From assembly GCA_018350325.1 (NCBI GenBank), contig JAEVLN010000002.1, forward strand, positions 5,749,456 through 5,813,455: a stretch of 64,000 nucleotides of DNA. Direction: 5' to 3'. This stretch comes from Globodera rostochiensis. Taxonomy: Eukaryota > Nematoda > Chromadorea > Rhabditida > Heteroderidae. The translations under genes were made by a program, and so were the position numbers. Each line of letters opens with the position of its first letter. The stretch's first letter is position 1. Below, in pieces: positions 1-10,230 of the stretch. The notes under the pieces are model-generated. The model had not been told where the DNA came from. It saw only the letters and a list, made by a program, of their open reading frames with translations, and did no database searches.

Positions 1-3000
1 AATTTATTTTCATTTTTGCATAGCAATATGGGATACATCCCAAATAATCATGACTCAAATCATCGTCAAAGCCCATAACTCGTTACGCCAACAGAGTCAA
101 ACATGTTTAAGATCCTTAGAAAGTTCATAAGAAACTGAATTTATAGGTTGCAAAACAGTCTTCTTGGATAAATTTTAATGTATTCTGTAAAAGGACAAAA
201 CGCAGAAAACTTCTTAAATAAAATTAACGCTTTTACCCTATATTTCGGTACGTTTAAAGTAAATGAAAAGCAGGACGAAATTTTTTAACTTTTTAGAAAA
301 TGTTCGAATTGTCTTAACTTTTGCTTACAACAATACTGCACTCGACGAGAGTTTTTGAACTAGTTATACTACTAGTTTATTTGATTATTTTGGAGACCCT
401 AAAATTGCATCAAAAAAAGAGATAAGGAGGGAATGAATGCAATACGCGCAAACTTTTTTTTTTGGTGTTTACGCGAAAATGGTTGTGAGAGACTGATGTA
501 CATGTGGGGCAACGTTGACAAAGCCTCAATGGTGACGAACTGTTTCAGGTCGCCGGGCTTTTATTTGGTCCAAGTGGGCGCGCTTATGCATACATTATTT
601 ATCTCCAATCTTTTCGCAGCAATAAATTCAACTTTGGCTAGCCAATCATTAAAGTCGTATATTTATTTTAGACGTGCTATTTTTTTCTTACTCAATTCAA
701 CCTCATGTTATTTGTATTTAATTAAATCATTTATTATTATGCTACGTAATGATCATAAGATTTCATTTGGGACTTTATTTTAAGAAAAATTTCAGTTTGT
801 AAAACTGAAGATGCAGTCTTTTCATTTTTCATTATGATGTTATTTATTTTTTAAAGATGATTATCAAATATATATATTTCTCGCTTGATATATGTTTTTT
901 ATTTTTCGGTTTCAATAGTTTTGGCTTCATAAGATCAAAATTTAAAATGTATTATCTAAACTTTGTGATTACTTTTTAAGTGCTTGCTACATTTAGTTCA
1001 TTTTTTAATACAATTCCGCCGGCTTTATGTCGTAATTGATGATTTAATTTTTATAATTTTAATAGTGTTGTTTAGCTTATTCTAACTGATAGTTTACTTT
1101 TCTTCTGAATTCAACATTTGTTTAATCTTCTTATTTTTTAATTAATTTGTCATTTTTTGGAGGTCAAACACCGGGCTTTCTTAATCTAATGCATCCGGTT
1201 GGCTCGCTTTAAGCACATCAATAAAATTTTGTTTCACTAATTTTAATTTTAATGATTTCATTAGCTTTTTCAACCAAATTATTGGAAATGATGGTGTACT
1301 GGTACACAGAGTGCAATTTGGCTTGTAGATCCACTCAATTTAACAATAAAAATTTTATGATTTTTATGGCAAATAATGTGTTTACAACTGTTAATGTTTC
1401 ATGGCTTGAATCCAATGTTATTATGCCTCTTGCTTTAACTGACCTTCTTTTTTGTAAACAATTTAATTTTAGCTTTAATTGTTTTTTAAGTTTTAATAAC
1501 AAATTCGTTAATTTTAATCGTCATCCTTTATTTCTCGAATGCTTATAAAAACATTTGTTAACTTGTTTCAAATGTTTGTATTTGCAAACCACATTTTGCT
1601 ATTAATTTTATATAAAAGAGTTTATTTACAGACATTGAGAAGGACTTGGGTTGGAAGAAAGTCGTTCGTTCTCTATGTTTTATTATTTTTGCATTAATAG
1701 TTGTCACAGATGCAGTGTAATGAATTTCTTTTTTTGAGTTATTATTAATATATTCAGGTGTGTTTATTGTGTTTCAGCAAATATCAAACGTGCATCATTT
1801 AAAATATGACAGAAACCATTGGAATCATCCTTATATATCACAAAAATAGTTTTTTTTTTTTAATAATCAATGACTGGCGCTGTCTTTACTCGTTGCTTGA
1901 GTATCCCGATCTATTTTATTTTATTTTAACAATTCAAAAACAGTCTTAGGTTTAAATTTGACTTTTGTTATTGGTCTTAATTTTAAATAGAAATTGGTTA
2001 TTATTTAAAGATGGTTCCAAAATTGAATTTGAAGAATTATTCTTTCTTATTTTTTTTCATTATAATTTGATTTTATAATTTAATTTAATGGAATTGGTTA
2101 ACAAGTTAGTTATTATACAAGAATACTGATTCAGAAGCTTATTGCTCATTGCGTGCCGCAAAAACAAACCGTCCGTGCAATATTGCAGACCAGTGTTGCT
2201 ATGCACAATCTATGTCTTTTAATTTTTGCAAACTTTTGTTTGTTCACTAATTTTTAGTCATATTTCCAGGAGGCTCCTCTCATCTTTATATTTATTTATG
2301 AATAAGTCAGAATTTTTTAAAATCTCATAATATTTATGAAAGTAATAATTTAATATTTTTCTGCAATTACTCAACCTCTTTGCAACGCTTGTTGCAGCAA
2401 TTCCTCTTGGCAGCGTGCAGCACGCGCCCTTATTTTATTTTTTATTTTAACATGTTTATTTATCAATCTACGCTCATAATTTTATTAAAATCTTTTAACT
2501 TACGTATAAAACTATTGTTGTCGTCTTTTTGACTTGTTTTCATTGATTATGACGTAAATTTTAAATATTTTTGATCATAATATTAGAATGTTGCATAAAT
2601 CATATGAACGTATAACGTTCAACGGATAGCAGAAAGCGCTCTTCATATTTCAAAGTAAATAAATATTTCGTATAAATATTGTAATCGTAATTATTTTACA
2701 AATTTATTTTTAATTTGTAAAAATTCAAATTGAAGAAGAGTCTTTTAATTTGAAATTTATAATCACTAAGAATAAATTGATTTTTTTTTTTAGAAAAATT
2801 AAATGTGCAAAGTTGACGAGAGCGCCGTAGCACCCGCCGTTTAAAATTTGTCTTGGTTTTATGTCTTATTAAAATAAGTATTTTTATTAATTTATTTCAG
2901 ACTTGTACACTGTTGTAAATTATTCCATGCCATTTTAACTCAATATTCTAAACAAGCTCATTCTCTTATCAATGTCATATTAATTTTATAATTGTATTTG

Positions 3001-3900
3001 TTTAAGTGTTACTTTACTCGAAGCTTTTTTTTAATTATTAAGCTCCATAAAAATTAGGTATTTTTAATTTAATTTACAACTAAAATGCAACTACTATTTT
3101 TGAATTTTCCTATTTTGCTTTGGAAAAATTTACTCTCCTTTATTCTTTCTATATATCCGACTCTAAAAATTGGAAATAGCATTTAAATTCCTTTTGTAAG
3201 GGAATTAAACGAATTACAAACACAAAAATTGTAACTACACAAAAAATTAGGGGATGTCTGAAAAAGATTCGAAGGGTAACAAAATGTATATGAAAAGAGA
3301 CTCGGAATTCAGAGCCCAAAAATGTCGGAACTCGGAAGTTTTCAAAATTTTACTTAAATATGTTGCCTTAAAATTTACGAATGGCATAGTTTGATTGCAA
3401 AGAAATAAGTTTTCAACCCTTTCTTAATTTCATGTTAAAAAATTCGTGTAATTGAAATAGGCGATTTTATTAGGGGTTTTTTGGGGGGAGGAGGGCAGCG
3501 ATGCCGGAGACGGTGCCGGTTATACATTTTACAGGTATTTTACTAGAAAGAATCTTTTTAATGAGAAAGCATTCGGGCGACCCTAGTCTCTCTTTCCAGC
3601 ACACTCCAGCTCGAATATTCACTTACATTATTTTGTTTTTTTTTGTTTTGTTTTTTTAATTAAATATTTTGACCAACAAACGGCATTAATCGAAATCAAT
3701 TGAAATTAGTATTTTTTTAAATTTATAACACAGTCAATCTAATCTATTCAATGAAAAAATTGTCAATATGTAATAATTTGCAGTTTCTATATTTAATTTT
3801 GCTTTTTTAGAATAAAAAACATTTTATGGAGCTTCTTATAATTAATCATTTTATTTAAGGTAAATGTAATTTATCATTTTTTAATAATGTTGTTGGCGTC
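1..3900. other. AT-rich intergenic or intronic DNA, no gene
   Basis: Plus strand is T-rich with short GC-richer islands (for example 480-600, 2131-2193, 2370-2430, 2808-2850). The longest open frames are about 100-115 codons of low-complexity Phe/Leu/Asn-rich sequence with no recognisable domain, so I do not call them. The islands could be small plus-strand exons between long introns, but I see no chain of splice sites in phase. A stretch near 1555-1640 resembles 25400-25510, which suggests a dispersed repeat. Confidence 0.5.
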
Positions 3901-4034
3901 TCGATGTCTCAATATAGTAAAGCTGTTGGGTTGACCATCCCGAGGAGACGGTCGGATGGTGGCGGAGGAGGAATAGCAAGGGGGGGGGGGGGACAAGGGG
4001 CGGGGGAGGGAATTGATGGCGTTGAGGTGAGAGG

Positions 4035-4298
4035 CCCGGGCCCTGGACTTCTCGACCGCCCTTCCCACTCCCGAGTCCGGGGTCGTGAACGTTCATTTAT
4101 TGCGGCGGATGAAATTGGTGAGAACAGCATCGGGGGCGAGAGTCATCACTCCCATCTCGGTTCTCTCCCTCCGGGGGAGTTGTCCGTGGCTTAAATACAG
4201 CGTGGTGAACAGAGGGGAATGGGCGGGGCAATGCAATCATCAATCGTCGGTGTTCAGCCTCACACGTCCTCCCTTCCTCTAAGTTTGTCCCCAAACTT
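4035..4298 (-). repeat. LTR-like module, copy A
   Basis: Read on the minus strand it has, in order: the inverted repeat AAGTTTG/CAAACTT (4281-4298, 4-nt loop), a TATTTAA box (4191-4197), an AATAAA signal (4096-4101) and a GC-rich palindrome around CCCGGGCCC (4035-4046). This U3-R-U5 order is what an LTR promoter and poly(A) unit looks like. It is part of the 1202-bp duplication and follows the truncated helicase copy. I could not fix TG/CA ends or a target-site duplication. Confidence 0.5.
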
Positions 4299-4328
4299 CT
4301 TCTCTCATCATCGATCATCGTCTGCTGC

Positions 4329-5190
4329 TCACTGTCTGCGCGGCCTGTTCGTTGGGTTCGGGTCACGGCACTGGCTCGAGACGTGTCCAATTCGATCGCA
4401 TCTCCAGCATCGAACGGGTGGCCGTGAGGGGGGCGTCTCAAGATGAACGTCCGGCCGACGGAAGCGCTCGTCCTGAGGGCGCCCTTCTCTCTCCGTGCTC
4501 GGTGTCCGCTCCGTCGCTGGTCCGGGATTCTGGCTGTGTCGAAAAGGGGGGGGAAGGGGAGGGAAAAATTGGCGGACGGGCTGCTCGGACAGTTTTGATG
4601 GCTGGCTGAGGCTCCGGGAGGTCCGTGGCGGCTCGGAGTCCCATTTTGCATAAAATCGGAAATCCTGAACGCTTTGGCCCCCTTCTTCCGCGAGAACGCC
4701 GCGGATGTATCTCGAGCGCGGCTGCGCCGAAGTCTGGATGAACGCTGGATGCGTGACAACCGTGAACTCCATTGCTTTCGATAGGAATCGGGCCCAAATG
4801 TCGCTGCTGGCCAAATCTAAAAGATTGCCGACCACCACTAGCCCGTGTTTCCCGCGGCTAAGCGCGACATTGACACGCGCGGGGTCTCCCCAAAACGCGT
4901 TCTTTCGGTCCTTCCGGTCGTCCACTCGGCTCCTTTGCGCCCGCGATACCGTAGTCACAACAATGACAAGATCACTTTCGTGACCTTGCATACTGTCCGC
5001 CGTTGCGGACAGTGCAAGCCTCCCCAGCCCGCTTGCCTGGATCTCGCGGCCGATTTGGGCTGCTTGGCCCGCGTAGAGGCTGATCACCCTGATCGAGCCG
5101 GGGAATGCCCTCCAGCTGCGTAACAGCTCGAGCACCGTCTCCGTCTGTCCCCGGTTGGCGGCCGAGTAACTTGTCTCCTCTGTTTCCATC
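4329..5190 (-). pseudogene. Truncated duplicate of helicase C-terminal region
   Basis: This copy repeats the last roughly 287 codons of the helicase at 5531-9016: motifs V/VI of the SF1 core, the proline-rich linker and the CCHC zinc knuckle, with the same stop. It has no start of its own. Upstream the frame runs into copy B of the LTR-like module, giving an open frame that joins translated LTR sequence to helicase sequence at the duplication junction. It lacks Walker A and Walker B, so it cannot be an active helicase. Confidence 0.85.
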
Positions 5191-5236
5191 GGGGACAAGG
5201 GGCGGGGGAGGGAATTGATGGCGTTGAGGTGAGAGG

Positions 5237-5500
5237 CCCGGGCCCTGGACTTCTCGACCGCCCTTCCCACTCCCGAGTCCGGGGTCGTGAACGTTCATTT
5301 ATTGCGGCGGATGAAATTGGTGAGAACAGCATCGGGGGCGAGAGTCATCACTCCCATCTCGGTTCTCTCCCTCCGGGGGAGTTGTCCGTGGCTTAAATAC
5401 AGCGTGGTGAACAGAGGGGAATGGGCGGGGCAATGCAATCATCAATCGTCGGTGTTCAGCCTCACACGTCCTCCCTTCCTCTAAGTTTGTCCCCAAACTT
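5237..5500 (-). repeat. LTR-like module, copy B, after the helicase stop
   Basis: It starts about 30 nt after the helicase stop codon on the minus strand. In order: inverted repeat AAGTTTG-TCCC-CAAACTT (5483-5500), TATTTAA (5393-5399), AATAAA (5298-5303), then the CCCGGGCCCTGG palindrome (5237-5248). The purine-rich stretch just before the inverted repeat (about 5501-5520) could be a polypurine tract. Alternatively the whole module is a 3' UTR shared by several genes. Confidence 0.55.
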
Positions 5501-5530
5501 CTTCTCTCATCATCGATCATCGTCTGCTGC

Positions 5531-8500
5531 TCACTGTCTGCGCGGCCTGTTCGTTGGGTTCGGGTCACGGCACTGGCTCGAGACGTGTCCAATTCGATCG
5601 CATCTCCAGCATCGAACGGGTGGCCGTGAGGGGGGCGTCTCAAGATGAACGTCCGGCCGACGGAAGCGCTCGTCTTGAGGGCGCCCTTCTCTCTCCGTGC
5701 TCGGTGTCCGCTCCGTCGCTGGTCCGGGATTCTGGCTGTGTCGAAAAGGGGGGGGAAGGGGAGGGAAAAATTGGCGGACGGGCTGCTCGGACAGTTTTGA
5801 TGGCTGGCTGAGGCTCCGGGAGGTCCGTGGCGGCTCGGAGTCCCATTTTGCATAAAATCGGAAATCCTGAACGCTTTGGCCCCCTTCTTCCGCGAGAACG
5901 CCGCGGATGTATCTCGAGCGCGGCTGCGCCGAAGTCTGGATGAACGCTGGATGCGTGACAACCGTGAACTCCATTGCTTTCGATAGGAATCGGGCCCAAA
6001 TGTCGCTGCTGGCCAAATCTAAAAGATTGCCGACCACCACTAGCCCGTGTTTCCCGCGGCTAAGCGCGACATTGACACGCGCGGGGTCTCCCCAAAACGC
6101 GTTCTTTCGGTCCTTCCGGTCGTCCACTCGGCTCCTTTGCGCCCGCGATACCGTAGTCACAACAATGACAAGATCACTTTCGTGACCTTGCATACTGTCC
6201 GCCGTTGCGGACAGTGCAAGCCTCCCCAGCCCGCTTGCCTGGATCTCGCGGCCGATTTGGGCTGCTTGGCCCGCGTAGAGGCTGATCACCCTGATCGAGC
6301 CGGGGAATGCCCTCCAGCTGCGTAACAGCTCGAGCACCGTCTCCGTCTGTCCCCGGTTGGCGGCCGAGTAACTTGTCTCCTCTGTTTCCATCGGGGACTC
6401 CTGGTGGATCAGAAGTAGCGGCGAATCGGGCACTGGCATTTTGGTGTGGTCCAGAAGCATCCTAAAAATTCCCGGCCCTGGCCTCAAAACCTCTCCGTGC
6501 GGCGTGTACGCTGCATGTTCCACGCAGGCGACAATTTGGGGGTGGCTTCTGTAGTTCACCTGCAGCGTCGTCCGGTCACATCCGCCCGAGGCGTCCACGT
6601 TCAGCAAAATTGTGTCCAGTCCGTAGCCCACTCGCAGCTCCTCTGGCACTTCTTTCATGTTCACCGCCAGTTGATACCGGTCGCCGGTGATGAAGAGCTT
6701 CTTGAGTTGGTCGAGCGGGGAAAGCATTGCACACACCTGAGAAAAGGAGGCCTGGCCGGCTTCGTCCAGAATTACGATATTTCTGTTGGTGATCAGTCGG
6801 CCTATTTGCTCGGCAAACCCCAGAGTGCAACACAGCACTCTTTTGTTCTCCCACTTCAGCACATATTCCGCAATTTTCGCCTCCTTTGCCACTCTCGGTC
6901 TCTTCTTTGCCAGCCGCTGGTACTTCCTCACTTCCTTCTTTTTCTTCCCGTCCAGCTGCTTCCAAAACACCTCGGAAGTGACAGCGGCTTCCAAAAGGTT
7001 ATCTGAAATTTTCCCCAACTGCTCTCGATACTTGCTCTTACCGTTGCCTGAGAACAGGGCCAGGGGGACCACGCCCAACCCTTCAACCCTTAAGGCGCTA
7101 ACCAATTCTTCGCATATCTTTACTACGGCCACATTCAACGGGGCGACGCAGATGATAGCTGCGTCGGGACGCGCGAGAAGAGCGGCAACAATGGCTGCCA
7201 CAGTAAACGTTTTTCCGCTGCCCGGCGGCGCCTGCTGAGCAACCACCCGAGGGTGGTTGTCCAGCATTAGTAGTGCCGACTGCTTCTGCCCTTCCTGGAG
7301 TCGCTGCAATGCCGGGTGGCCTGCAAAATGCTGCTCCTCCGAAGAGGCCATTTCGGGAGTCCCCGAGTTTTCAATTGAGAGAAGGGCTCTCCAAATTTTC
7401 CCTGTCCCACTCTGAACACTCGCCATACTGCTGAGCTTGTTTTCACTGAACAGTGCCATTCGGTGCTCCAACGCTCGGGACGACTCGCACGGACTCAGCA
7501 CTGCCCTGTGGCCCTCTGAGAGAAGGCCGAAATCCCGCCTTGAATCGTGCTTTTTGGCAGCCTGATGAACGAGAAGGACTTTTGCCTGAAATAGAAACAT
7601 TCCCCCCTGCAGGGATTTGTTTGTCTCCAACACCCTTCCAACTGCGCAATGCTTCCTCACTCCTTCCACTCTGGCTTGAATTGCTGTGTCAATTTCCCAA
7701 ACTTCGACCAATTCAACAAACTTACGTTTGTTGTTCAAATAGTGTTCAAATGTCGCGACTACCGCGCTTTCCTTGCTGTCCTCCAAAATGTGAAGCTCGG
7801 TTGTGATGGCGAATTCGTCCTGTTTTGCTTTTACTTTGAGGAGACACGCCGACAATGCCGCCGCCACCCCTTTTTCCCCTAAGGCAACATCGGACTCTGA
7901 GCTGAAAGGAAATTGGTACTCATTAATCATTTTATCCATCCCTGTGCCAATAATTGGGCAATGGGCCAACAATTTTAACTGAGCTGCATGCTCATTGTGT
8001 GCCGGTAGAATGTACACTCCATTTGGACTGACTGCTATGCTGGGCGGTCGATTGATTTGTGCCGTTTGAATTGATACCATTCTGCCTGACTTAAGCTGGT
8101 TTGCGTCGGGAACCGACACCTGATGCGGATACAGCCGCTGAATCACGACAAAACCGGGAGCGGCGACATCCACTGAAACAAGGCGATTTCCTTCTTTGGC
8201 GTTGTTCCGCAACTCGGTGATTATGCCGATTTTGTTTTCCACGCCGTTTAGAAACACCTGAGAAATTGCTGTGGCAAATGCTTGTGCGTTAATTCGCATC
8301 GCTCCTGAGATCCAATTCCGATTAGTTTCGTCCACCTCTTTCCATTTCTGTACCCAGACCAAATCCCCCATTTTTAGAATTCTGTTCCCCGTATCTCCAC
8401 TTTCCTCTTTGGCGCTGCACAGGGTTTCTTGTGACAAAAAAACGAAGCCCGGCTTGTCCTGGTCGCCAAACGATGTCAGCATTGTGCCTTTCTCCTCAAT

Positions 8501-9016
8501 TTGGCACACCATCATCTTTCTTCCGTCTGCCGCCGGCACGTCCTCCTCCTCCGATTCGACAGATGACTCCTCATTTGGCCTTTCCGCCGTTTCCACCTGC
8601 TCTCCACCAAATCCTTCATTTTCAAAGCATTCCATTTCGCCTTCCTCGCCGTTTCCAACTGTTTCGACTCCTGAATTCTTGACTGATAGCCCGAAGGCCT
8701 TACTGTTTCTTTTCCCTCCGATTTCTTCTTCTTCTTTTCTTTCTCCCTGCTTATCTTTCACTTGATTGCCCTTGGGGAAAAGAGTACCGATTAGGGCTCC
8801 CATGGTTTCGAGTGGGCTTACCAATGGCATATCTCCTTTACTTTTATCAGTTTCGTCCTCACATTCTTCCGTCCCCTCTCTACCCATCTCTTTTTGGGGC
8901 TCTCCTTCATTTGCTTTCTTGACTGCTGGCCCTAAGGCCTCTTCAGACGCTTCAACTCCTTCTGACTGCTTAAGGTCTGACTTTTTTGGTTTCCAACCCC
9001 TCTCCAACCTTCGACG
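5531..9016 (-). CDS. UPF1/MOV10-type SF1 helicase with C-terminal CCHC knuckle (ORF B)
   Basis: An open frame of about 1158 codons from a TTG at 9007; the frame is open from 9016. The acidic N-terminal 500 residues have no domain I recognise. The helicase core follows: Walker A APPGSGKT with Lys about 599, Walker B LDEAGQ with Asp/Glu about 748-749, a YRSHPQ motif about 815, and QGHESD and ALSRGKHG near 940-985. DEAGQ is typical of the UPF1/MOV10 group of RNA/DNA helicases (family knowledge). A proline-rich linker leads to a retroviral-type zinc knuckle, Cys1133, Cys1136, His1141, Cys1146, 12 residues before the stop. There is no in-frame ATG near the start. The N-terminus is probably supplied by ORF A (8970-9296), which overlaps in the -1 relation, so a +1 shift or a homopolymer error at a run of six A would join them. 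The LTR-like DNA around it and the Gag-type knuckle suggest a retroelement gene rather than a host gene. This is inference. Confidence 0.8.
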   Translation of the reverse strand, partial: RRRLERGWKPKKSDLKQSEGVEASEEALGPAVKKANEGEPQKEMGREGTEECEDETDKSKGDMPLVSPLETMGALIGTLFPKGNQVKDKQGERKEEEEIGGKRNSKAFGLSVKNSGVETVGNGEEGEMECFENEGFGGEQVETAERPNEESSVESEEEDVPAADGRKMMVCQIEEKGTMLTSFGDQDKPGFVFLSQETLCSAKEESGDTGNRILKMGDLVWVQKWKEVDETNRNWISGAMRINAQAFATAISQVFLNGVENKIGIITELRNNAKEGNRLVSVDVAAPGFVVIQRLYPHQVSVPDANQLKSGRMVSIQTAQINRPPSIAVSPNGVYILPAHNEHAAQLKLLAHCPIIGTGMDKMINEYQFPFSSESDVALGEKGVAAALSACLLKVKAKQDEFAITTELHILEDSKESAVVATFEHYLNNKRKFVELVEVWEIDTAIQARVEGVRKHCAVGRVLETNKSLQGGMFLFQAKVLLVHQAAKKHDSRRDFGLLSEGHRAVLSPCESSRALEHRMALFSENKLSSMASVQSGTGKIWRALLSIENSGTPEMASSEEQHFAGHPALQRLQEGQKQSALLMLDNHPRVVAQQAPPGSGKTFTVAAIVAALLARPDAAIICVAPLNVAVVKICEELVSALRVEGLGVVPLALFSGNGKSKYREQLGKISDNLLEAAVTSEVFWKQLDGKKKKEVRKYQRLAKKRPRVAKEAKIAEYVLKWENKRVLCCTLGFAEQIGRLITNRNIVILDEAGQASFSQVCAMLSPLDQLKKLFITGDRYQLAVNMKEVPEELRVGYGLDTILLNVDASGGCDRTTLQVNYRSHPQIVACVEHAAYTPHGEVLRPGPGIFRMLLDHTKMPVPDSPLLLIHQESPMETEETSYSAANRGQTETVLELLRSWRAFPGSIRVISLYAGQAAQIGREIQASGLGRLALSATADSMQGHESDLVIVVTTVSRAQRSRVDDRKDRKNAFWGDPARVNVALSRGKHGLVVVGNLLDLASSDIWARFLSKAMEFTVVTHPAFIQTSAQPRSRYIRGVLAEEGGQSVQDFRFYAKWDSEPPRTSRSLSQPSKLSEQPVRQFFPPLPPPFRHSQNPGPATERTPSTEREGRPQDERFRRPDVHLETPPSRPPVRCWRCDRIGHVSSQCRDPNPTNRPRRQ

Positions 9017-9296
9017 TTAACTGATCATCCGCCAGAAGGCGATCAACCGTCGTTGGTGACAGTGCCGGTAGTGCGCCTATATTTTCTGGAGAGAGGGACA
9101 GTAAGCTCTCCATGTGTTGGTCGTCCTGATGAGCTGTTGCTAGTCCGCCAGCTTCCTTCGAGATGCTTTCGTCGTCGGAGGACAGGTCTTCGTATTGGAG
9201 TTCGTCCTGCTGCTGTCCTGATGGGGGGTTGGCTTCCGGGTTTGGAGGGACAACAACCGGTTTGTCTTTCTTTGCTTTTTTGCTTTTCCTCGGCAT
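8970..9296 (-). CDS. N-terminal ORF A of the helicase gene
   Basis: 108 codons from a good ATG at 9296, beginning MPRKSKKAKKDK (basic, nuclear-localisation-like), then an acidic Ser/Asp/Glu-rich, probably disordered segment. It ends at 8970, inside the frame of ORF B. The two frames overlap for about 47 nt (8970-9016), and ORF B is in the +1 frame relative to ORF A. The overlap contains a run of six A on the minus strand (about 8981-8986). ORF B has no ATG of its own here, so ORF A is probably the true N-terminus of one protein, joined by frameshifting, or split by a sequence error. Confidence 0.6.
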   Translation of the reverse strand: MPRKSKKAKKDKPVVVPPNPEANPPSGQQQDELQYEDLSSDDESISKEAGGLATAHQDDQHMESLLSLSPENIGALPALSPTTVDRLLADDQLTSKVGEGLETKKVRP

Positions 9297-9830
9297 TTTA
9301 AAGAGGTCTGAATGTTGAGGGCTATGATTGTTTTGCTCTCAAATTTTGAATGGTGAGTTTCTTTATTCGAGCGGTGCTCAGAACTTCAGGCTGATGAGAA
9401 AGAAGACAGGAGGAAAAAAAATTATAAATGAGGTGGAAATGAAATGCTTCGACTCGATGGCTTGAAAGCGATGCTGTGATGGGAGGATAGCATCTTGCGG
9501 TGATCTGTCGTGATGATAAGCGTTGGCGATGGCTAATGGACGAGAGTGTTTGTGTGCTTCCTGTTCCTTGCTTTAAATCGCTTTTAATATCGGCTAACCG
9601 CCGGTTCCCTCTCCCTAGTGCTCTTCGTACCCTGCGGTGAAACGGTCAAACGCTCGGACCCCAAAGTACAGCGATGTAAGCAGAGTCACTTGCCGGACTT
9701 CAGTGTGATGTGAGAGTTTTTCAATAAAATCGTTTGAATTACATTTTTTGTGTGTGTGGTGATGCGTGTTCTTTTCTTCTTTTTTTTCGATGTTTGGCGC
9801 CAATTTTGAAGTTATTTTGTCTTCAACTTA
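9297..9830 (-). other. Leader of the helicase gene with possible primer-binding site
   Basis: Non-coding DNA upstream of the helicase ATG. At 9794-9803 lies the palindrome TTGGCGCCAA. On the minus strand it reads TGGCGCC followed by AAACATCG, about 75 nt downstream of the GC palindrome of the LTR-like fragment. That is the place and general form of a tRNA primer-binding site (TGG start). I did not match it to a specific tRNA. Confidence 0.35.
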
Positions 9831-9832
9831 GG

Positions 9833-9940
9833 ATGGAACAGGGGGAGGGTCGGGGATGTTTGAATGAGGATAAGAACCCGGGCCCTGGGCTCCTGGCCAC
9901 CCGTCCTAACTCCCGTGACTTGGCGTGCGAACACGTTTTT
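9833..9940 (-). repeat. LTR-like fragment between pol and helicase genes
   Basis: Shares with copy C (19228-19310) the series of a G-rich block, CCCGGGCCCTGGGCTC (9877-9892) and CCACCCGTCC. It is more distant from copies A and B. The TATA box, AATAAA and the AAGTTTG inverted repeat are not present in 9940-10130, so this is only the 3' (U5-like) part of the module, or a diverged one. It contains one TGACT-hairpin (9914-9935). Confidence 0.5.
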
Positions 9941-10128
9941 TGTTTGTTTTCTGTTGGCTTCCTGCCGAGACTCTGATGGTACAACGAAAGAAATTCAATC
10001 TTTGGTTGGAAAACATGAAGGAGAGGTGTTAAAAAAAAAATTTCGGAAGAAAGTCGGAGGTCCGTCATCACCGTTTTGTAGAGACTTTTCTGCTATCGGA
10101 TGCTGTAAATCTCCACTCACCGCGAGGC

Positions 10129-10130
<2 letters not shown>

Positions 10131-10185
<55 letters not shown>
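10131..10185 (-). repeat. Poly(A) run of 55 (poly-T on +) just after pol
   Basis: An uninterrupted run of 55 T on the + strand, that is 55 A on the sense strand, about 45 nt after the stop of the pol ORF. No AATAAA lies between the stop and the run. It may be a polypurine tract extended by slippage, or the tail of a reverse-transcribed mRNA. The remaining stretch 9941-10130 has no gene. Confidence 0.9.
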
Positions 10186-10188
<3 letters not shown>

Positions 10189-10230
10189 TCTTATGCATTT
10201 TTGTGGACCCATATGCTTGTCTGATCCGCC

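Larger units (their letters stand above)
3994..6397. repeat. 1202-bp tandem duplication (two copies)
   Basis: The block 3994-5195 is repeated as 5196-6397 with an offset of exactly 1202 bases. I saw one substitution by eye (C at about 4466, T at about 5668). Each copy holds the C-terminal part of the helicase gene, its stop codon and the LTR-like module downstream. The junction has the short homology GGGGAC: the left copy begins in a G run, and the original at about 6390 reads on into unique helicase sequence. The near identity means either a very recent event or an assembly artefact. Confidence 0.9.

Noticed and set aside
433..783. 116-codon open frame
   Set aside because: No domain, low-complexity hydrophobic tail, no splice or start context; chance frame in AT-rich DNA.
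1252..1548. 98-codon open frame
   Set aside because: Phe/Asn/Leu-rich chance frame, nothing recognisable.
4097..4759. 220-codon minus-strand frame, repeated at 5299-5961
   Set aside because: Overlaps the helicase C-terminal coding region in another frame and runs through the LTR-like module; Arg/Ser/Pro-rich shadow of GC-rich DNA.
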